From positions 2,819-37,444 of the forward strand of contig MGGC01000032.1 of NCBI GenBank assembly GCA_001792215.1: 34,626 nucleotides of DNA, in the 5' to 3' direction. Of the stretch, positions 26,869 to 34,613 are shown piece after piece (positions within the stretch are counted from its first letter, which is position 1; each line of letters starts with the position of its first letter). The translations under genes were made by a program, and so were the position numbers. The DNA is from Candidatus Woesebacteria bacterium RIFCSPHIGHO2_01_FULL_38_10. GTDB lineage: Bacteria > Patescibacteriota > Microgenomatia > UBA8517. The notes under the pieces are model-generated. The model was not told where the DNA came from. It ran no database searches and saw nothing but the letters and a program-made list of their open reading frames with translations.

Positions 26869-27537
26869 ATGCAATACGATTTAAAACACCTAACTGATTT
26901 CGAAGAGAAAGTTATTGGTCCAATCCAATCGGATGAGGCATTACTTATTTATTCACTCGTTCAGGTAATTAGGCCAGAAGTTATTCTGGAATTTGGTTTT
27001 GCTAAAGGTCATTCCTCGAGAAATTTCTTGGCTGCAATGTCGAAAAATTGCAAGTTGTACAGTTTTGATATTAAGAAAGAGTCAGAAGATATAGCAAAAA
27101 CTATAATAAAGGACAATAGATTTAAGTTTATACTGAAAGGTCAAGAAGATTTTATACCAAGCGATATTGATAATAATTTAATAGATATAACTTTCTTTGA
27201 TGCTTCACACAACACCGATTTGAATATCATAACCTTTCGAAAAATAAAAGATTATATCAAAAAAAATGGTGTTATTTTGGTACACGATACTGGTTCTTGG
27301 AATAACAACTACAATGAAAAAGTAAGGAATACTGAGGGCTACTACGTAAATGGATACCCATTCCCCAAAGGTTACTTTTTAAACAAAGATGAGTATATTC
27401 ATCAGCAAGGAGAAAGAAAGTTTGTAAATTTTTTGCGGGAAAATTATCCTGAATTTCACCAGATACACTTCCATTCAACTAATACGTTTAGGCATGGTTT
27501 AACAATGCTTCAAAAGTCTGAAAAGTTGGAGATTTAA
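26869..27537 (+). CDS. Class I SAM-dependent methyltransferase
   Basis: VILEFGFAKGHSSRNFLAAM, LYSFDIKKES, LIDITFFDASHN, KNGVILVHDTGSW. Confidence 0.75.
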   Translation: MQYDLKHLTDFEEKVIGPIQSDEALLIYSLVQVIRPEVILEFGFAKGHSSRNFLAAMSKNCKLYSFDIKKESEDIAKTIIKDNRFKFILKGQEDFIPSDIDNNLIDITFFDASHNTDLNIITFRKIKDYIKKNGVILVHDTGSWNNNYNEKVRNTEGYYVNGYPFPKGYFLNKDEYIHQQGERKFVNFLRENYPEFHQIHFHSTNTFRHGLTMLQKSEKLEI

Positions 27538-27539
27538 TA

Positions 27540-28433
27540 ATGGACAAGAAACACTCGGTTAGTGTAATTATTACAACTTCTCGCGAGCTGCATACAATTA
27601 GCCAATCTATAGAAGCAGTACTTCCGCAATTATCTCCAAGTGACGAACTACTTATTATTTCTCCGGATAATCTAGGTGGCATAGTTAAAAAATACAATAA
27701 AAGGAACAAACACGTTCGCTGGATACGCGATAAGGGAAAAGGTAAACCTTCGGCCCTAAATTTGGGATTTCAGAAAGTTCATGGCGATATATTAATTTTA
27801 AGTGATGGCGATGTTTTTATTAATAAGGATGCTTTATCTTATCTAACAGAACCCTTCGGTAATGTTGAGGTTGGAGCTGTAAGTGGGCATCCAGTAAGTA
27901 TCGAAAAGAAAGACAGGATGTTCGGATTTTGGTCACACTTACTCACAGATACAGCTCATCAAATGAGGTTGAGGAAAAGCAGGGAAAACAAGTTTTTAGA
28001 GTGTTCTGGATATCTCTATGCAATTCGCAAAGGAATTGTAAATAGGGTGCCCGAAGATGCTCTTGCCGAAGATGCAGTAATTTCCCACATTGTTGCAGAT
28101 AAGGGTCTTAAAATAAAATATGCTCCCCAAGCAACTGTTTACGTTAAATATCCGAAAAACTATAAAGATTGGTTACGTCAAAAGGTTAGATCATCTGGAG
28201 GATATACTCAAACTTATGTGACAGAATCCCCTCACAAGATGCGTACACCGTTATATGAGATTTTAAGTAATCCTAGCATTATTATCCGATATCCGGAGGG
28301 TTTTAAAGAGGTGATTTGGACCATGGCACTTTTTTTAGCAAGAGTCCACCTATGGATACTGGTAGCAGTTAAATTGCACTTTTTACGACAAACCTTACCT
28401 AATCTATGGTTACGGGTAGAATCTACTAAGTGA
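27540..28433 (+). CDS. Family 2 glycosyltransferase
   Basis: VSVIITTSRELHTISQSIEAVLPQ, ILILSDGDVFI, LAEDAVISHIV. Confidence 0.9.
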   Translation: MDKKHSVSVIITTSRELHTISQSIEAVLPQLSPSDELLIISPDNLGGIVKKYNKRNKHVRWIRDKGKGKPSALNLGFQKVHGDILILSDGDVFINKDALSYLTEPFGNVEVGAVSGHPVSIEKKDRMFGFWSHLLTDTAHQMRLRKSRENKFLECSGYLYAIRKGIVNRVPEDALAEDAVISHIVADKGLKIKYAPQATVYVKYPKNYKDWLRQKVRSSGGYTQTYVTESPHKMRTPLYEILSNPSIIIRYPEGFKEVIWTMALFLARVHLWILVAVKLHFLRQTLPNLWLRVESTK

Positions 28434-28441
28434 TAAACCAT

Positions 28442-28719
28442 ATGCGAAATTTCCATATGTCAGACACAATTGACCCTAAATTACATTCAGTTATAGTAAA
28501 TTTAGAGCTATTTATTTTAGGAGACATCAATAAGTTTATGGAGATAGATGAAAGGCCAGACCCTGAATATGGCGGTAAAAGTGGCCAAAATGGCTGGATT
28601 TGAATAATCTTCCAGATAATCTAAACCCTAAACCATTAAGCAAAAAGATACTTGAGGATTATAAAGCTGGCTTCCCAAGAGAAGGGGAATATATAGGCAT
28701 AGGCAGAATGGATAGTTAA
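28442..28719 (+). pseudogene. Frameshifted small ORF
   Basis: MRNFHMSDTIDPKLHSVIVNLELFILGDINKFMEIDERPDPEYGGKSGQNGWI* then -1 frame WLDLNNLPDNLNPKPLSKKILEDYKAGFPREGEYIGIGRMDS*. Confidence 0.45.
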
Positions 28720-28835
28720 GCTTCTGAATACTATATAATTACATTTTCCATCTGGACATCGGTTCAAATTTACTCACGAATTTTGTATATGAGAGGTGAG
28801 TTCGAACATCAATTAAACAGTTCGAGTCCTATCAG

Positions 28836-28910
28836 GGTGAGTGAGCGGACTTGAACCGCCGACCTCATGCTCCACAGGCACGCGCTCTAACCAGCTGAGC
28901 TACACCCACC
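28836..28910 (-). tRNA. tRNA-His (GTG)
   Basis: Cloverleaf on minus strand GGTGGGTGTAGCTCAGCTGGTTAGAGCGCGTGCCTGTGGAGCATGAGGTCGGCGGTTCAAGTCCGCTCACTCACC. Confidence 0.93.
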
Positions 28911-29028
28911 ACTTTAAGTGTATTTTAACAGATTGCATAGGATGTTGACAAACCGTACTTCTTTACTTCAAAATAGAAATAGTCACTTTTAAGATAAATA
29001 AGTTTGTCTTAAAAGTACATGATGGAAA

Positions 29029-29913
29029 ATGTCACCTAAGACAAAGGATAAAACTTTAAAAGAAAGCTTTACTTCTCAGGATACTTCAACTTCTCCTTAT
29101 TCTGAGACTGAAGAAAGTTACTCTTCCAAAAATAAAGGAAAGGTTGTTGTTGAAGAAACGGCTCCAAAAGAAGCTACTTATGATTCTAGAAAGGTTCCTA
29201 CGAATATAAGTTCGTTTAGCATGTTGGATGATAAATCGAAAACTGACGACCAAGAAAGTATAGGAAAATCAGATGAAGATTTAAAAAAACCGAGTCCTTC
29301 AAGCGACTCTCAAGAAAAAGTTTCTGTTCCAGAAAAGGAAGAAGAGTCTGACAAGCCCGACCTTTCTTCGAGGGAAGTAAAAGAATGGCTAAGCCAGGTA
29401 AGACCTGATACCACTAAAGAATTAGAAAAAGGAGGAAAGCCAAAATTAAAAATCCTGGCAATTAGTTTATTAACATTTGCAATATTAGGCTCTCTGGCAG
29501 GCGGAATTTACTACTACCAAAAAAACGTAACTAAAGAAAATGATGTTGGGGAGGAAAGCACTTTATCAACCGAAACTCCTTCTCCAATTCCTTCACCTAC
29601 ACCTACTTCTCAAGAAATTGACCTAACAAAATACAAAATTAATATTTTAAACGGTTCGGGAATTGCCGGTGAGGCTGGAAAAGTATCAGATATTTTGGTT
29701 TCTACAGGATTTAGTAAGCCAGTAACAGCTAATGCCAAATCTTATGATTTTACAGCCACTAAAGTTAGTTTAAAGGAGGACGTCGATGAGAAAGTCTATG
29801 AAAAAATAAGGGAAGCGTTAAATAGCTATTCTCTTGAAAAATCCGTGGAGAAATTAAACAAAGATTCTTCTTATGATATTGAAATCATAGTTGGTAATAA
29901 AAAGGCGGATTAA
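29029..29913 (+). CDS. Membrane-anchored LytR_C-domain protein
   Basis: Long acidic/Ser-rich N-terminus, one TM helix, INILNGSGIAGEAGKVSDILVSTGFSK LytR/CpsA/Psr C-terminal domain. Confidence 0.75.
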   Translation: MSPKTKDKTLKESFTSQDTSTSPYSETEESYSSKNKGKVVVEETAPKEATYDSRKVPTNISSFSMLDDKSKTDDQESIGKSDEDLKKPSPSSDSQEKVSVPEKEEESDKPDLSSREVKEWLSQVRPDTTKELEKGGKPKLKILAISLLTFAILGSLAGGIYYYQKNVTKENDVGEESTLSTETPSPIPSPTPTSQEIDLTKYKINILNGSGIAGEAGKVSDILVSTGFSKPVTANAKSYDFTATKVSLKEDVDEKVYEKIREALNSYSLEKSVEKLNKDSSYDIEIIVGNKKAD

Positions 29914-30001
29914 ACCTTCTTTGCTTCTAAAAGAATAAAATTGTAAAATATATCTGTTTCCCTTAATATCTACAACCGATTCGAATTGTTAATTTAAAAG
30001 C

Positions 30002-30086
30002 GGGCTAGTGGCGGAATTGGCATACGCGCACGCCTTAAGAGCGTGTGAGGTAATTCCTTGTGTGGGTTCGAGTCCCGCCTAGCCCA
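30002..30086 (+). tRNA. tRNA-Leu (TAA)
   Basis: GGGCTAG...CTAGCCC acceptor, loop CTTAAGA, long variable arm, GGTTCGAGTCC. Confidence 0.93.
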
Positions 30087-30088
30087 CT

Positions 30089-30162
30089 CGGAGTGTGGCT
30101 CAGTTGGTTAGAGCACCTCGTTTGGGACGAGGGGGTCCCCAGTTCGAATCTGGGCACTCCGA
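30089..30162 (+). tRNA. tRNA-Pro (TGG)
   Basis: CGGAGTG...CACTCCG acceptor, loop TTTGGGA, AGTTCGAATCT. Confidence 0.94.
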
Positions 30163-30319
30163 CAAAGACAATCCTGTTCCCGCTAAGTTTTTCCTTAGAT
30201 TTTGGTTAGTATCCTGAGGTGGCGTATCTAATCCACCCCAAGGGTGGAAGAATAAGTTAAGTTTCGTAATTCTTTAAACATTTTTCTCTTAAATTCTGCT
30301 ATAATTATATCAAGTTTTC

Positions 30320-30347
30320 AGCTCGAAACTGAAAAGAGCTTTTTTTC
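30320..30347 (+). terminator. Terminator/attenuator-like hairpin
   Basis: AGCTC-GAAACTGAAAA-GAGCT followed by T-run; overlaps alternative stem TTTTCAG/CTGAAAA. Confidence 0.5.
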
Positions 30348-30373
30348 TTCGCTTTTTGTTCCTTATTAATACT

Positions 30374-30877
30374 ATGAGTAAAAATTTTTGGAAAAAAATA
30401 TTAAAGTATCAGGAAAAACCGGGTTGGTGTGGGCCGGCTATTGCAGAAATGATATTAAAAAGCGCCGGTATTAAAAAAACCCAATCCGAAATTGCCAAAG
30501 ATATATATAAACCCTGGTGGGGAACTAACCAACAAATATTATTTGCTTATCTAAGTAAATTTTTTAAACAAGTCAATTTTCGCCATAATTCGAATATTTC
30601 TCATATAAAATATCATCTTAAAAAGGGTCATATTGTTGTTGTTAATTGGTGGGATGATTTGGAGGAAGACGATGCAGATGGGCATTATTGTATCGTCGCT
30701 GATTACAACAAAAATAGTAAAAAATTGACACTTATTGATCCATCTACATCAAGAAAAGGGGTTTGGAATATAAGTTTAAAGAAATTCAATTCAAGATGGT
30801 ATGATTATTTGGATATTCACGGAAGTACCTGGGTCGATGGCTGGATGCTTTGGCTTAACCCCAATTCAAAACTTTGA
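30374..30877 (+). CDS. C39-like papain-fold peptidase family protein
   Basis: KYQEKPGWCGPAIAEMILKSAG (catalytic Cys region), DGHYCIVADYNKNSKKLTLIDPS (His/Asp region). Confidence 0.75.
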   Translation: MSKNFWKKILKYQEKPGWCGPAIAEMILKSAGIKKTQSEIAKDIYKPWWGTNQQILFAYLSKFFKQVNFRHNSNISHIKYHLKKGHIVVVNWWDDLEEDDADGHYCIVADYNKNSKKLTLIDPSTSRKGVWNISLKKFNSRWYDYLDIHGSTWVDGWMLWLNPNSKL

Positions 30878-30910
30878 TCTGAGCAAAAAGTCAGGCTATA
30901 ATTAAGCTGT

Positions 30911-30982
30911 GCGGGTGTCGTATAAAGGCTATTATGCCTCCCTTCCAAGGAGGTGATGGCAGTTCAATTCTGCTCACCCGCT
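30911..30982 (+). tRNA. tRNA-Gly (TCC)
   Basis: GCGGGTG...CACCCGC acceptor, loop CTTCCAA. Confidence 0.92.
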
Positions 30983-31019
30983 CATTCAGGGGTGATTTTC
31001 TTAATCTGTATAGAATTTC

Positions 31020-31094
31020 GCGCTCGTAGTTCAATGGATAGAACACTGGTCTTCGGAACCAGGTGTGAGGGTTCGATTCCCTCCGGGCGCACCA
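31020..31094 (+). tRNA. tRNA-Arg (TCG), CCA encoded
   Basis: GCGCTCG...CGGGCGC acceptor, stem-loop CTGGT-CTTCGGA-ACCAG, ACCA 3' end. Confidence 0.94.
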
Positions 31095-31156
31095 TTTGGG
31101 AAAACATAATAATCCTCTCTAGAAAACTTGTATTTCTCCACATATAATTTCTCCAT

Positions 31157-32269
31157 ATGGAGTTCGTTCAAGAACAAACTCGACTGCGCGAGCAGATTGA
31201 GTCGATAGAGAAAGAAATCAGAGAATCTCCTTATCACAAAGGAACAGAGCACCATATTGGAAAATTGCGGGCAAGATTAGCAAAACTCCGAAGTAAACTC
31301 ATGGAAACTTCAACAAAAAAAGGGGGCGGGGTAGGCTATTCTCTAAGAAAACAGGGTGACGCCACAGTAGTATTACTTGGACCCCCTTCATCGGGAAAAT
31401 CAACTCTTCTTAATAGGTTAACAAGCGCTAAAAGCAAAGTCGCCCCTTATGAATTTACAACTGTTTCAGTAATTCCAGGTATGATGTACTACAAAGACGC
31501 AAAAATCCAGATTTTGGACGTCCCAGGACTCATTGAAGGGGCCGAAGAAGGGAAGGGGAGAGGTCGTGAAGTCTTATCTGTGGCAAGAGGTGCAGACTTA
31601 ATTCTTCTTATGACTGATATTAAAAGAGTTAATACTTTTAAAAGACATAACTTACTGTTGGAGAAATGCGGGGTCAGACTAAATATTGTGCGACCAAATG
31701 TACTTATTGAAAAAAAATTATCAGGTGGAATAACCATTCACTCAAATATAAAACAAGATCTTGAAAATCAAACTATCAAAGAAATAGCTTCAGAAATGGG
31801 TATTAAAAATGTTGAAATAATTATAAAAGAAAAACTGTCACTTGATCGCCTCATCGATGCGTTTTCGTTAAATCGTTTGTATCTACCGGCAATTTACGTT
31901 ATCAATAAAATCGATCTTATTGACAGTGAAGGTGACTTAAATAATATATATTATCTAAGTGAGGATGGCCGAATAATAGCCATCAGTTCTGAAAAGGGGA
32001 TTGGATTGAGTGAGTTAAAGAAAAAAATATGGGATACACTCGCGTTTACTAGAGTCTATCTTGTTAGATCTGATGAGGAGCCAACTTTTAATAACCCCAT
32101 CATTATGCACAAAGGAGAAACTCTAAAAGACGTAGCTAAGAAAATCGGAGCTGAATTTTCACAAGTGAAGAAACGAGCCAAAATTTGGGGAACTGGCGCT
32201 AAATTCCCCGGTCAGGAAGTGTCTATTTCTACCTATGTGCAAGAAGAAATGCAAGTAAGATTTATATAA
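31157..32269 (+). CDS. DRG-type Obg-superfamily GTPase with TGS-like C-terminal domain
   Basis: N-terminal HIGKLRARLAKLRSKLME, GPPSSGKSTLLNRLT, YEFTTVSVIPGMMYYKDAKIQILDVPGLIEGAEEGKGRGREVLSVARGADLILLM, C-terminal TGS-like MHKGETLKDVAKKIG. Confidence 0.88.
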   Translation: MEFVQEQTRLREQIESIEKEIRESPYHKGTEHHIGKLRARLAKLRSKLMETSTKKGGGVGYSLRKQGDATVVLLGPPSSGKSTLLNRLTSAKSKVAPYEFTTVSVIPGMMYYKDAKIQILDVPGLIEGAEEGKGRGREVLSVARGADLILLMTDIKRVNTFKRHNLLLEKCGVRLNIVRPNVLIEKKLSGGITIHSNIKQDLENQTIKEIASEMGIKNVEIIIKEKLSLDRLIDAFSLNRLYLPAIYVINKIDLIDSEGDLNNIYYLSEDGRIIAISSEKGIGLSELKKKIWDTLAFTRVYLVRSDEEPTFNNPIIMHKGETLKDVAKKIGAEFSQVKKRAKIWGTGAKFPGQEVSISTYVQEEMQVRFI

Positions 32270-32314
32270 CTTCAGAACCTTCAGTTTAAAGTTCACACAG
32301 ACAAAAAAATACTG

Positions 32315-32387
32315 TGCCCCCGGAGCGACTCGAACGCTCAACCCTATCGTTAGAACCGATGCGCTCTATCCATTGAGCTACGGGGGC
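32315..32387 (-). tRNA. tRNA-Arg (TCT)
   Basis: GCCCCCG...CGGGGGC acceptor on minus strand, loop GTTCTAA. Confidence 0.9.
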
Positions 32388-32391
32388 TCGG

Positions 32392-32490
32392 AGCTGGATA
32401 CCGTACTGGGCTCGAACCTATCAAAGTATATCACGCCAGGGTTAGGTTTAGAACTTTCAGTCTTAAAAGAGCACCTCGGCTTATCCAGCT
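32392..32490 (-). other. tRNA-like element with perfect 9-bp terminal stem, long variable-arm region
   Basis: AGCTGGATA (32392-32400) / TATCCAGCT (32482-32490); minus strand contains AAGCCGAGGTGCTC (D-arm-like) and GGTTCGAGCCC (T-loop-like). Confidence 0.4.
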
Positions 32491-32597
32491 TCGCATTTGC
32501 ATAAGTAATTATAGCGAGTTTCTTCTCCCAAAAACAACACTATATTTTCTTTTTGCCATTTTGACATCAACTAAAGCAAATACCCTAGTCGGAGAAT

Positions 32598-33152
32598 ATG
32601 ATAGTTGAAAACGGACATGCTCATGCTTACACAAGAGGAGAACTTTTGGAATGGAAAGATTATGTTTTACTCCTCCGCTCGGTAATTGAAAGTAAAACTG
32701 GTGGCAATAAAAGCCTAACAGTCCATCTCCCCTATGAGATTCAGCATGCGGAAGTAAGAGATGTTAAGAGGGGAGAATTTTATATATCTTATGGAGAAGT
32801 ACTCAAGAGGAACTTTTCTATTAAATTATATTGGGAGAATGCACCGTGGCTAGAGCATAGAAACTGGAGTTTGAAGTATGACAATACAGACTGGACTTAC
32901 GTGCCTCGTACAATCGATTTGTGTCTGGATACCGGACATTTAATGTTGGGTTGTAAAAATAGGGATGAATTCCTGAGCCTACTAGATATGTTAATTAAAG
33001 ATCGCGGTTCTCAAATAAAGTTTTTGCATCTTCATGAAAATAACTTTAGATCAGATGATCACGATCCCGTTCCGGGTATAGTTCTAACTAAATCTGTTAT
33101 GAATTGGCTAATTAAGGATAGGGATTTTATAATTGAAAAGCCATGGTCTTAA
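32598..33152 (+). CDS. Xylose-isomerase/AP-endonuclease-2-like TIM-barrel protein (sugar phosphate isomerase-like)
   Basis: TVHLPYE, LYWENAPW, LCLDTGHLMLG, IKFLHLHENNFRSDDHDPVPG. Confidence 0.7.
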   Translation: MIVENGHAHAYTRGELLEWKDYVLLLRSVIESKTGGNKSLTVHLPYEIQHAEVRDVKRGEFYISYGEVLKRNFSIKLYWENAPWLEHRNWSLKYDNTDWTYVPRTIDLCLDTGHLMLGCKNRDEFLSLLDMLIKDRGSQIKFLHLHENNFRSDDHDPVPGIVLTKSVMNWLIKDRDFIIEKPWS

Positions 33153-33190
33153 CTTGACCTATTGATGACTATAAGATAATATTTAGACTT

Positions 33191-33784
33191 ATGAAGGTTG
33201 CAAAAAATACCGAAATTGAAATAAGAGGAAAGTTAGGTAAGAAAGTTTTCAGAAAAACCTTTTCTCAACTGAAGAAAAGTGGCAGATTGATAAATCATTA
33301 CAAACGCTTGTCTGTGGATCTATCTCCCGGATTTGACTCTAAATCAAGGTCCTGGAAATCCGACGATCAAATTGATTTAAGAGTTAAAAAGTCGGGAAAT
33401 TCTGAGAAAATAAGTCTGAAAATCGGTAAGATTCACGCAAAAAAGAGACAAGAAATTGAAATCCGCCTAAAAAAGGGAGAGTTTCTAAATTCTGTTTCAC
33501 TACTTGAAAACCTTGGCTTTAATAAAGGCATGATCTATTTTTGGGAAAGTTGGGAATTTGAATATAAAGGCTGCGAAGTTAAACTTTCCAAATATTCTGA
33601 TAATTATTTTACTTGGGAGATCGAGACGATCAACCACAAACTAGATCTCTATGATCTGGCCAAATCTTTAAATCTAGTTCCTTTTACAAAACAAGGCTAT
33701 AATCGTGCAATAGATTGGGGAAATAAGAATATCCATAATATTTATTCCTATAATTTAGTAGAAAAGTTAATAAAAAAATTTTAG
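33191..33784 (+). CDS. CYTH-like domain protein
   Basis: N-terminal TEIEIRGKL, IDLRVKKSGNSEKISLKIG, WEFEYKGCEVKLSKYSDNYFTWEIE; alternating charged beta-strand pattern. Confidence 0.55.
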   Translation: MKVAKNTEIEIRGKLGKKVFRKTFSQLKKSGRLINHYKRLSVDLSPGFDSKSRSWKSDDQIDLRVKKSGNSEKISLKIGKIHAKKRQEIEIRLKKGEFLNSVSLLENLGFNKGMIYFWESWEFEYKGCEVKLSKYSDNYFTWEIETINHKLDLYDLAKSLNLVPFTKQGYNRAIDWGNKNIHNIYSYNLVEKLIKKF

Positions 33785-34054
33785 GTTTAATATGTCAAAT
33801 AAAGAAAAGTTAGGCATGGCAGAAAAAAGAAGAATTGATAAACCAAAAAACAGAGTTAAAACAAAAACTTACTGATTTTGGGCGAAAGGGAAATTATTGA
33901 CTCGAACCCACGAGGAATTTTATTTTAGAGGCTCACCAAGCCCATTTATTAATAAATTCTGAAAATTTGGAAGAGAAACGAAGCTTCTTGCAAAAAATTG
34001 GCTCGAACTGGCAGCTGAAAGACAAAAGAGTCCGATTTGAAGCGCTAAACGAAT

Positions 34055-34076
34055 GGGCGCTGCTAACGCAGCGCCC
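34055..34076 (-). terminator. Strong GC hairpin downstream of minus-strand tRNA cluster
   Basis: GGGCGCTGC-TAAC-GCAGCGCCC perfect 9-bp stem in an AT-rich region; weak T-run on minus strand. Confidence 0.45.
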
Positions 34077-34092
34077 TCGATTTCCCAATTGG

Positions 34093-34164
34093 AGCGGGTG
34101 ATGGGAATTGAACCCACGATCTCTTCCTTGGCAAGGAAGCATTGTACCACTCAACTACACCCGC
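34093..34164 (-). tRNA. tRNA-Gly (GCC), CCA encoded just outside
   Basis: GCGGGTG...CACCCGC-T-CCA, loop TTGCCAA. Confidence 0.93.
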
Positions 34165-34230
34165 ACTATATTACTTTCACTCTAAACGATTATTTTGTTT
34201 ACCCTGATCCCGACAAAGTAGGGGAAGATG

Positions 34231-34303
34231 TGCCGAGGGCGTGAATCGAACACGCATCTGACGCTCTTCAGGCGCCCGCCGTGACCACCTTGGCTACCTC
34301 GAC
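34231..34303 (-). tRNA. tRNA-Phe (GAA)
   Basis: GTCGAGG...CCTCGGC acceptor, loop CTGAAGA, GTGTTCGATTCAC. Confidence 0.88.
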
Positions 34304-34308
34304 TCAAG

Positions 34309-34382
34309 TGGTCGGTGAGGGATTTGAACCCCCGACCTTACGGATGTAAGCCGTACGCTCTAACCAACTGAGCTAACCGACC
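34309..34382 (-). tRNA. tRNA-Val (TAC)
   Basis: GGTCGGT...ACCGACC acceptor, TACGG-CTTACAT-CCGTA. Confidence 0.94.
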
Positions 34383-34402
34383 TTAATTTTACCAGAATCT
34401 GG

Positions 34403-34484
34403 TGCGCGGGACAGGACTTGAACCTGCACACCTTTCGGCACAGCCTCCTCAAGACTGCGTGTATACCAATTTCACCACCCGCGC
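34403..34484 (-). tRNA. tRNA-Leu (GAG), CCA encoded just outside
   Basis: GCGCGGG...CCCGCGC-A-CCA, CAGTC-TTGAGGA-GGCTG, long variable arm. Confidence 0.92.
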
Positions 34485-34528
34485 TCCTCACCTCATTCAG
34501 AGTTAACTTGCCCTGAGTGAACGAAGGG

Positions 34529-34613
34529 TGCCCTCGAGAGGATTTGAACCTCTACCTCGTTAAACGAGACAGCGTTCTGAACGCTGCGCGTCTACCAGTT
34601 CCGCCACGAGGGC
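34529..34613 (-). tRNA. tRNA-Leu (CAG)
   Basis: GCCCTCG...CGAGGGC acceptor, CAGCG-TTCAGAA-CGCTG, long variable arm. Confidence 0.93.

Noticed and set aside
33890-34020. T-loop-like strings (GACTCGAACCCACGAGG, GGCTCGAACTGG) near the tRNA cluster
   Set aside because: No complete cloverleaf could be drawn; may be tRNA debris.
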